Part shown: positions 56,556 to 64,000 of the stretch, piece after piece
Layout: each line of letters opens with the position of its first letter
How positions within the stretch are numbered: the stretch's first letter is position 1
From: Owenia fusiformis
Taxonomy: Eukaryota > Annelida > Polychaeta > Sabellida > Oweniidae
Assembly (NCBI GenBank): GCA_903813345.2
Contig: CAIIXF020000012.1
Span: 20,784,184-20,848,183 of the forward strand
Direction: 5' to 3'
DNA: 64,000 nt
The notes under the pieces: generated by a model
The model's input: only the letters and a program-made list of their open reading frames with translations
What the model was told of the DNA's origin: nothing
Databases searched by the model: none
Program-made: the position numbers and the translations under genes

Positions 56556-56941
56556 CTTTAATTTAAAAACAAAATGACTCATTAACAAAAAGGAATATGA
56601 CTTACCAATGGATGGAAATCATGCTACTGAATTTTTTTAATACCATAGAGAATCAAATTACCATCAAAGCATTGTCATGAAATAATGTTAGAACTATATG
56701 AATATATGAATGAAATGTCCCTTGGTCTTCTGGTCTTGGATTGTGATATTGATTCTTGAATTGTGGGGGGAAAGGGGGTATTAGACATTGTTTCTTTTCA
56801 CGTTAGATCATGGTTTTGGGCTATATGGGGTTTGTTTTTCTTAACTGGTATGCACTTAGAGTTTGCTTTTTCTTGTTAAGTTCCATTACAACTTTTGGTC
56901 CTTTCCCTTTTGGCACTAGTGCTTATATATTTAATAATATG

Positions 56942-57016
56942 CCTTTACTTTTAGAGGCCTTGAAGTTCATTTTCCCAGACATGGAAATTGAACTTCAAGG
57001 CCTCTAAAAGTAAAGA
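56942..57016. repeat. Hairpin inside the intron
   Basis: CTTTACTTTTAGAGGCCTTG and CAAGGCCTCTAAAAGTAAAG are exact mirrors, with AAGTTCA...TGAACTT extending the stem and a loop of under 25 bp. Confidence 0.9.
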
Positions 57017-57029
57017 CATTCTCAAACCC

Positions 57030-57528
57030 AAGGAAATGTGGGTTCAAAATTCAAGACCTCAAAATTGGAAATTGTGTTCTACCTCGATTTGATCATCATA
57101 AACATTTAGGCCTCATTCTAGATAAACACCTAACTTTTGACCAACACATCACAGAGCTTATCAAAATAATCGCGATCGATAAACTCTTAAACCCACATAA
57201 ACATATAAGCAGAAAATTAACACCTGGAATTAATTTTCAAAGCTTTCATACTTCTAATTTTTGACTATTGTGGTGATATCCTTTATGGTTGTGCAAATAT
57301 TTCAAAACTAAAACTGATCAACTGTACTACACAACAGCCTGCATTTGCTAAAGCGTACTACATAGAACACATTCAACAAAAGTCCTTAACTGCTTAAATT
57401 GGCCAAAACTATCTGGTAGGAGACAACAAATGCATAGATTATTCCTAATGTACGAGTTGACAACAATATGTTCCCATCCTATGTTATGAGTATCTTTAAT
57501 CAATACCGTTGGAATCTACCATCAATTA
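57030..57528 (+). pseudogene. Non-LTR retrotransposon RT fragment, left part (split by insertion)
   Basis: The plus strand reads KHLGLILDKHLTFDQHI and, after a frame change, FDYCGDILYGCA. These are the hallmark segments that follow the catalytic core of LINE reverse transcriptases. Stops and frame changes show an old copy. The coding trace continues to RWNLPSI at 57523 and resumes at 59873 beyond a transposon, so one LINE was cut in two. Confidence 0.75.
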
Positions 57529-59872
57529 CACTGGTGGATATCAAGCGAAGGTAACTACCGTCACCTTCGCATTCAAGATGGCGGACGAGTATTGTCAATT
57601 TCGAACTTTTTAGTTTTTTCGAATTAAACCACTTTATATTTGACATAATGCTTTCACATTTTACCAAATCAGGCGTTTATGACATTGCAACTCCGGAGTA
57701 TGATCATTTGTTCATATGTCGTGCGTGGGTGCCACATTTCAACGAGCACTTCAAAGGGAAGGGTACTGGAAATGTATGATTCGGTAACGGTCGTGTTTGT
57801 TTTCAAGATGATGCGGTTACTGTGTAAAGTCTGTAATAGAAAGGTTTCGCAAAACGTTTTTAGCTAAACGGATCCGTAGCCGTAACGTACGAGGGTTGAT
57901 CATAAAGTTCTCATAATATCCCTCTAATTTCTTCACTTTTCAATATTTTCCTATGAAAATTTCACAGAATGTGCATCATGGAATGTTTTTTTTAATCCAG
58001 CAAAAAATATTTAGAATAACAGAAACATTAGATAAGAAATGGTTGCCATAGTAACTTGAAATCAAGGCACCCGGGGCGAATAAAATAACTAGCTAGAATA
58101 GCCCCCATTAACCATGTTTAAATACATAATAAGTTGTCAAATAAGCTATCAAACACATTAAATTGTCAAATAATATGTGCTCTTAACTGTTGTGAACTAT
58201 TACAATGGTCATGTGAATTGTGTGATCTCATAATGGATGATTGCTGTGCTTCATTAGAAGTGACTGTTAGACCCCATGACTGTTTTGTCAAATATCCCGA
58301 GGAAAATTGATTTTCCCCTTTCGTTCATCTCTAACATGTACAGACCACACACAAGGTGTATTTTTGATATCTTAGCAATATATATGTTTTAGATCATGTT
58401 TAGTCTGACCAAAGGATCTTACAAACTTAACATAACATTTTATCAGTATGAATTTTACTTTTCAGAAGATCTCTGCATCTATTGCATTCTCTTACTCAGT
58501 CATTTCTGATCATTAGCTTTGAGTCTCAGACTTTGGTAATTCATGAGAGTTTATTATGTATGTAAACATGGTTAATTAAGCTCATTCTCTGAATTATTTT
58601 TATTTGCCCCGGGTGCCTTGATTTCCCGTTACTATAGCAACCATTTCTTATTTAATATTTCCGTTAAACTAAATATTTTTGCTGAATTAATAAGACATTC
58701 TATGCTGCACATTCTGTGAAAATTTCATTAGAATATATTGAAAAATAAAGAAATTAGAGAGATACTATGAGAACTTTATGATCAACCCTCGTATTTACCA
58801 GATTTATGCGTAGTCAGTTCAATTTATACGTGAAGCGATACGGAAACACGAAAAATGAGGCTTTTCTACGTTGGTCATTTGCGTATCCCATTTTATCCTT
58901 TGATTGTATTGTTTTTAGTTCTAAAAGGTTTATCTTAATTTTTATCTATTTTGGGAGGTGTTTGCATACTTTTTGTAAAATTAACCAAGATTTCCTTTGT
59001 ATAACTATGATATTGAGAGGTCTAAGGATATGCTGTATATGCTATTTTGTTCCAACAAGGTTCGGGCTGTCAACCCTTTTAAATGGGAGTGTAAAATTCC
59101 ATTTTAGCCAATTGTATGCTTAAACAAGTGCGTGTCTTCAATTTAAGGATTTAAGCCCTGGACTCAATGTGGCAATGTGGAAGGTGATGCTTTCCAAAAG
59201 CACGAGTCTCAAATTGCAAACTATTTTCTCCCATACTTAAACGATACAAAATTACTCAATAAAAATATTTCCAATGACACTTTTTGCAAGGTATCAATTT
59301 CAATATGTAAAGTCAAGTTGTCGCCTTGACAGCTGTTCAAAGAATGCTCTTGGACGCGGTGATTGGTTAAATACTGCAGTTATATGAAATACTGTGTTCG
59401 GATTGGCTGGAATCGGCCACACCTTGCACCTTTACCTAGCTATGTGGGAATACATAGTAATGTCGATGTCGATGAGTAATTGATCTTGGGAATCAAGATA
59501 ATGTGAACCACCACAATTGATATAAAGCATGTTTTGCTATCTGAACTAGGACATCTTAGCTCTCAATTATAAACTCTCATAACGTTACCGCATCACCACA
59601 TATCATCTGTAAAACCAAAATACCAATAACCTTCCCTTAAGCGGTGAAAGATATCGTTGAAATGTGGCACCCACGAACGACATATGAACAAATGATCATA
59701 CTCCAGAATTCCCTTGTCATATAAGCCTGATTTGGTTCAAATATCAAAGCATTATGTCAAATATAAAATGGTTTAATTCGATGGAAACTAAAAAGTTCGA
59801 AATCGACAATATTTGTCCGCCATCTTGAATGCGAAAGTAAGGACAGTTACCTTCGCTTGATATCCACCAGTG
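57529..59872. mobile_element. 2.34 kb TIR element, CACTGGTGGATATC ends, 5-bp AATTA duplication
   Basis: The left CACTGGTGGATATCAAGCGA and right TCGCTTGATATCCACCAGTG are exact mirrors. The arms continue for about 230 bp (AAGTTCGAAAT and GTGGCACCCAC blocks). AATTA flanks both sides (57524-57528 and 59873-59877). Removing the element and one AATTA restores a continuous LINE frame (...NLPSI|TRRSRDYQIPA...). The interior contains the palindromic element at 57890-58791 and a stretch (58925-59060) resembling a LINE 3' end. No transposase was recognised. Confidence 0.9.
57890..58791. mobile_element. 902-bp palindromic TA-flanked element, copy 2
   Basis: The ends CGAGGGTTGATCATAAAG and CTTTATGATCAACCCTCG are exact mirrors, with TA on each side (57888-57889, 58792-58793) as in Tc1/mariner insertion. 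The two halves are imperfect reverse complements over most of the length. It is nested in the 2.34 kb element, and the same family is at 24582-25593. Confidence 0.9.
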
Positions 59873-60190
59873 AATTACACGAAGAAGTCGCGACTACCAA
59901 ATTCCAGCCAAAACCTCAACATTCTCTAATAGATCATGTGTCTTAAAATCCATAATTGACTGGGAGGCTCACCTGAACTAAAAGAATCACCAAACTTAGA
60001 TACTTTTAAATTCAATTTAAAGAAAGAATTACTGACTACCAAATTATTAATTCTTCTGGGATCTCCTTGACAAGGACCCAAGAAAGGATTGGTATCGATA
60101 TGGCAAACTAAATTCCACATTGTTTTTCTCTTAAACCAATTGTTGAAAACATCCGATAAAAAACACGATGTAATGATCACTGATTGACAA
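59873..60190 (+). pseudogene. Non-LTR retrotransposon RT fragment, right part
   Basis: It continues the fragment at 57030-57528. The peptide trace SRDYQIPAKTST, then VLKSIIDW and, in another frame, SPNLDTFKFNLKKELL, matches the usual C-terminal end of such LINE proteins (IP...S..WN.LP..I......FK..LK..L). Broken by stops. Confidence 0.75.
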
Positions 60191-61200
60191 CAATTTAATG
60201 CAAAAATTATTTAAATATATTTTTATAACTATTTTTCTTAGTTTTTTAAAAAAAAATTAGTGCAATTGTTTTTTGTTCCTTTCTACCAATTCTTGAAAAT
60301 GAAATAGAATATCTTTCCGAGCCTTGTTGGAACAAAATATCATATACAACATTTTCTTAGACCTCTCAATAATGTAGTTATAGAAGGGAAACTTTGGTTA
60401 ATTTAACAAAAGGTATTCAAAAAACCCAAAATAGATAAAAATTAAAGTAAACATTTTATTTCATTAACAAGATACTTTTTTAAATCAAACTCTCCTTTTG
60501 TACAATTACAATATTGAGAGACCTAAACACGTTGTGTATATGTCGTTTTGTTCCAATGAGGTTCGGATAGATGTTTCATTCAGAACATATGATACCAAGA
60601 ACAAAATAAGTGTCTGGGTGTTTTCTAAAACAATTTAAAAGTATATATAAACTTTTCAAATTAAACCGTTATCATTCAAAAGATCATCATAAGATTGACG
60701 ATGTGTAACATTCTCAGAATGTTTTGATGACTGGTTTTAGAGAAACGTGTTCAATTCAGTTCGCCATATCGATAAAAATCCTTTCTCTAAATAGGGTTCC
60801 TTGTGATCTGATCTTTCAGTCCCATCTTTATGTTCACAACTTTACTAATGTACCATCCCCTACATGCAAATGGTGTAGCAATTAAACATCTGTTCATGTT
60901 ATGTTTTCCTGCAACCTTAGATCACAATACCTCCAAGATTTAGAGGATGCACGCATCTAAATTTTGATTACCGCAAATTTAAAAACCAGCAAGACAAATT
61001 ATCATTATTTTTGTATGGAGACAGAAGTTTTCCTAAACAAATTAATTTTAGATTTTAAACCTCACCTCAGCTATTACTTTAGTATTCAAAGGTGTGCAAA
61101 CGTGTAGGTATTGTGGCTTGTATAATGCTCAATTGCAAAGCCGCAGCATGTGTATGTAATAACCATATTTTGCTATGGAAATAAATCATGTATGAAAAAA
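60191..61200. repeat. Mixed LINE 3' ends, one inverted
   Basis: About 60240-60460 on the minus strand and 60510-60580 on the plus strand repeat the same CAATATTGAGAG.CCTAA block, giving an inverted pair. From about 60780 the plus strand reads NFTNVPSPTCKWC and HVMFSCNLRSQYLQDL with intervening stops, a LINE C-terminal zinc end related to 38440-38830. It closes near AAATAAATCATGTATG and an A-rich tail at about 61190. Confidence 0.6.
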
Positions 61201-61373
61201 TAATAATATTGTGAACAACTGTATTTTATCAACACTCAAGTTTTGTGCCCTTTGTACATTGAAATAACGATGAAAAATGAAATCCTGATTTGGTATGACT
61301 AATTAGATTGGCAAGGCAAACCAATCTTAAAAAAGTACAAGATGTAGACTTACAGAACACCCAAGTGACTTAC

Positions 61374-61577
61374 CGCATAAGCCTGTTGGTTCAGAGGTTC
61401 ATATATAGAACACTGCAGGATGCTGCTCCAAGGCGTCCCCTAGAAAGGTCGATCCACTTCTTTCGTAGGAGAATATCAAGACAAACTTTTGTCCATTGTT
61501 TCTATCGTTGACAGCCCGCGGTGTATTTCCAGTAAAGTTCGCTAAATGGAGATCTACTGTTTGTCTTGTGATCTTGT
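61374..61577 (-). CDS. Carbohydrate sulfotransferase (CHST-like), 5'-PSB exon, frame broken
   Basis: Read on the minus strand after the acceptor TTTCATTACAG (AG at 61579-61578). It runs DKITRQTVDLHLANFTG, then GQKFVLIFSYERSGSTFLGD and ALEQHPAVFY. SYERSGSTFLGD is the 5'-phosphosulfate-binding loop of PAPS-dependent carbohydrate sulfotransferases. The usual family sequence next is an acidic EPL, found here as EPLNQQAYA in another frame, immediately before the donor GCG|GTAAGT. The two frames meet in a TATATA run (about 61401-61407). The exon is 204 nt, whereas the splice phases on each side call for 206 (or 203). So two bases are missing or one is extra. Either this allele is a pseudogene or the sequence has an indel in the TA run. 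No exon with the expected N-terminal membrane anchor was confirmed upstream. Confidence 0.75.
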
Positions 61578-61779
61578 CTGTAATGAAATAATATTATTTT
61601 AAACGTGTTGGGTTTATCAAAAACTAATATTGTCAATGAGATATGGAAGAATACAGTCCGTTCTACAAAAGCTACCCAAACGAAAAATGAAAATGCATGG
61701 AATAAGAAGGCATTTAGATGTCAGTACCTCATAATTCATTGCAAATGGTTACAATAGTGGAATAATATATAACAGACGC

Positions 61780-62202
61780 CGACCGCCAACGTCGAACGAC
61801 GGCAACAAAAACGGCGGCTTAAACAGCAACATGGTGAAATGAAATTGGCGGCGCCAATTTGGAATTTATGATCAACTCATGGTGGAGGATGACGCCGTCA
61901 GCCTTAGTGAGAGCACGTGGAGGAACCCTATGGACAAAGAGCCCTGGCCGGAAAGGAACGAATTATGAACTACCAGTTATCCAGGGCATTTCTGAGGGTA
62001 TCAGAAATGCCAAAGGCATTTCTAAGATATGGTAACAGTTCTTATATACAACAAAACCATTTATGTTTTGGCAATTGAATATAAACATTAATTCGAACAA
62101 ACCGAGTTCGACCCATCGAAGTTGACTGTAATGTAATTTATAAAAGAATCTGTTTTACGTTCAAATTTTACGCATGCAAATATTTTTCTTCGGTCATTTT
62201 AG
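61780..62202 (+). other. Short coding-like frames, unassigned
   Basis: From about 61830 two overlapping plus-strand frames stay open: MVEDDAVSLSESTWR and, in another phase, MINSWWRMTPSALVRARGG to a stop near 62036. The segment is less AT-rich than its surroundings. I recognise no domain and see no convincing splice sites. Confidence 0.2.
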
Positions 62203-62458
62203 ATATTCCTTTCAAAGATGAACCACAGTCAATCCACACTGTGGGGCTTATTGGCAAGACATGCTGCATTCCCCACAACTTGATGAGAATGAGGTTCCCC
62301 ACTGTGCAGAATGCACCGGTTGACCATGAGGACAAAAGAGGCAACCTGGCTCCTGAGAAATGAAGGAGATATCGAAACTTGGAGGATATCAGTACTGTCA
62401 ATATAAGGAGCCAAAACATAGCAAGCAAAAATTGAAGGATTGTGAGAAATACTCTGAA
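62203..62458 (+). other. Exon-like frame with a one-base break, unassigned
   Basis: After an acceptor-like CTTCGGTCATTTTAG the frame reads IPFKDEPQSIHTVGLIGKTC, then CIPHNLMRMRFPTVQNAP and VDHEDKRGNLAPE, to a stop at 62361. One base over, a second frame reads MKEISKLGGYQYCQYKEPK on to 62458. Together this looks like 85 residues of one protein with a one-base shift near 62359. I do not recognise the family. The minus strand is also open here (62168-62434), with a hydrophobic start MFWLLILTVLISS that could be a membrane anchor, so the strand is not settled. Confidence 0.3.
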
Positions 62459-64000
62459 TGACTAACACTGGTGATCAACTGTTTGTCTTTGTTTCAGTCT
62501 AGCGGGACTTCCGATAGAAGAATTTGGTAAGACTTTTTATTTTATCACTTTCGTCCTTCAAAGGATAAGTCAGGATATATGCCCTTTTGGTCACTCACTT
62601 AAATGTTTGTGAAATATGGTTTTTATTACTGTCCTGGTTATATTTGATAAGTATATGCACTTTTACCGAGTTTTGATACATAATGAATCCCCTGCTGAGA
62701 GTTGAAATAAGTATGATAACGAAATACAAATAGTCGTTATCATAGAAAAAACACAAATGGCAACATGTATGACATACATGTAAAAAAAACTCAAAAACCC
62801 ATGAAGAATTGAAAAGAAAATTATATTTTTGAGATATATTTTAGGTTTTTAAATTTTTTCAAACTTTTGAATTTCCCGCCAGTTTAATTTGAAGGGGAAA
62901 AACAAGATGGCTGCCATTTGATGTAGGAAATATCAGAAAAAAAGTTGCTTCACTTTTCATTTTCACATTGAGCACAACTCAAAACTGGGTGCTCTGATCA
63001 GTACCTTTGAGTCTCTATAATCCCTTAATTAAAAACATAAATTCATCAATCAAAAAATACCATTCAATGTGCTTACAAAGAAAGTAAGCAATGTTTTGGG
63101 GATATGTCTCAAACTTATTGTATAATCATTCATTCAGTATTTGAACTTGAATTTTTTTTTCAATTCTGGCAAATTGATATACATTGTCTTCAACCCACAA
63201 CTTGAATAACCCCCGAGGAAATATTTTCAAAGGCTGACAGAATGTCATGTTAGGGTCTAAAATAGTTTATACTTTAATCTCTTTTACACTCAAATTAAAT
63301 CAAACCTTCAGGAACTGGGAATTATATTACAACGCTTATATGACGAGAAGTGTGCCATGGCAAGACAGGATGCTATGGCGCCAAATAAGAGGTTCGAATT
63401 AAGGTTTATTTGATGGGAATACATTAAATATTAATAACGTATTTATGTTTTCGAAGATAGAATTGTTAATTCAAAGTATAATTAAGATACACTTTATCAA
63501 AATATGGAAGTCAATGTTGTATTAATAAAATTGAGCCTTATGAAGGGTTATGAAGTGTAGACCCAGATAATCCCAAATAAAGGGATGGAAGGAATCCATA
63601 ATATACCTGATTAGGCCTGACAAGATAATTTATTATTCTAAGACAAGAAATTCTGTTAAAGGGGCAACAAGGCCTGTAGAGAGAAAATATGAAAATTTTA
63701 ACTTTTTCTGAGCTATCAAGGGAAAATTTGGCTTAAAGGGTTCTGATAGGCTTCCCGTATAAAAACAATATGGCGGCTCCAGGCGAGTCAACTGGATCAG
63801 TCCATTTTTTAGAAATAAGGGGAGTTCTGTAAAATCCAGTTTATTGAAATTGTCTTTGAGATAAAGTTATCCGTTTATAATGATTTTGAAAACGTTATCC
63901 ATAGAGTGATTGCGTTCAAAGAATACATGTACAACAGCCAATATAAATCCTTGTATTAGAACTGCTTTGTTTCATTTGTAGGATATTTCATATGCCAAGC
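62459..64000. other. Right-hand end, mostly unassigned
   Basis: TTTGTTTCAG|...|GTAAGACTT around 62500-62527 could frame a micro-exon. About 63655-63735 (GGCAACAAGGCCTGTAGAGA, TTTTTCTGAGCTATCA) is the reverse complement of about 21300-21370, a dispersed repeat. An ATG at 63769 (MAAPGESTGSVHF) has a fair context but a stop after 21 codons. Confidence 0.35.
63312..63391 (+). other. Exon-like frame, unassigned
   Basis: After AACCTTCAG the plus strand reads ELGIILQRLYDEKCAMARQD and AMAPNKR up to a weak donor AGAG|GTTCG. The composition looks coding. No known domain, and no partner exon can be proven. It may belong with 62203-62458. Confidence 0.25.

Noticed and set aside
61308-61511. 67-codon plus-strand frame
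   Set aside because: It lies opposite the sulfotransferase PAPS-binding exon, whose splice sites and motif on the minus strand are far stronger evidence.
1-64000. tRNA, rRNA or snRNA genes
   Set aside because: No cloverleaf with A and B boxes or conserved rRNA/snRNA core words could be found by eye. A tRNAscan/Infernal run would be decisive.

Overview
The window is nuclear DNA of an animal. Evidence for this is GT-AG introns, a split type II Golgi-type sulfotransferase gene, a chromodomain Ty3/gypsy retroelement, several non-LTR retrotransposon remnants and dozens of foldback/TIR DNA elements in an AT-rich background. The mix of repeats fits a marine invertebrate, but I cannot name the lineage from sequence alone. 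No tRNA, rRNA, CRISPR or prokaryote-style operon is visible.

Three strong protein-coding loci stand out. (1) 36642-38081 (+): an apparently intronless ORF for a type II membrane protein with motifs resembling the GH130-type / beta-mannosyltransferase-like propeller enzymes. (2) 39787-51680 (+): a complete 11.9 kb Ty3/gypsy element with 971-bp LTRs that look identical by eye, a 4-bp target duplication and one 1753-codon gag-pol ORF. The ORF runs gag, protease, RT, RNase H, integrase, chromodomain. The element has an unusually long 2.9 kb leader carrying 24-bp repeats, and a 1.8 kb non-coding 3' part. It landed beside or within a truncated non-LTR retrotransposon. (3) 61577-54244 (-): three consecutive exons of a carbohydrate sulfotransferase of the CHST type, with matching splice phases. 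The first carries an apparent 2-bp deficit in a TA run, so it is either a pseudogene allele or a sequence error.

Layout: 1-3600 has small hairpins, a TIR element and two duplicated exon-like blocks. 3600-5805 is a 190-bp tandem array. 6000-13000 is MITE and foldback territory, including a 3.4 kb foldback with 171-bp sub-repeats and a 339-bp element with a perfect 9-bp target duplication. 13733-20219 is a 6.5 kb element with about 0.9 kb terminal inverted repeats; it encloses a GC-rich minisatellite and a LINE fragment. 20456-26840 holds further TIR elements, a 157-bp array and a 175-bp MITE array. 27681-31331 holds TTAA-flanked palindromic elements. 31945-35475 is a foldback whose ends are inverted 16-bp minisatellites, with a second 162-bp-repeat element inside. 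35909-36270 is a mariner-like MITE. 51687-54136 holds LINE ends and another TIR element.

The introns of the sulfotransferase show a readable insertion order: a LINE, split by a 2.3 kb TIR element, itself split by a 0.9 kb palindromic TA-flanked element. The right end (61780-64000) has a few short exon-like open frames that I cannot assign.

The coding genes show no common pathway by sequence alone. Both host genes look like secretory-pathway, carbohydrate-modifying type II membrane enzymes, but they are not adjacent and nothing shows that they act together. Repeat boundaries were read by eye and are approximate unless a target duplication is given.
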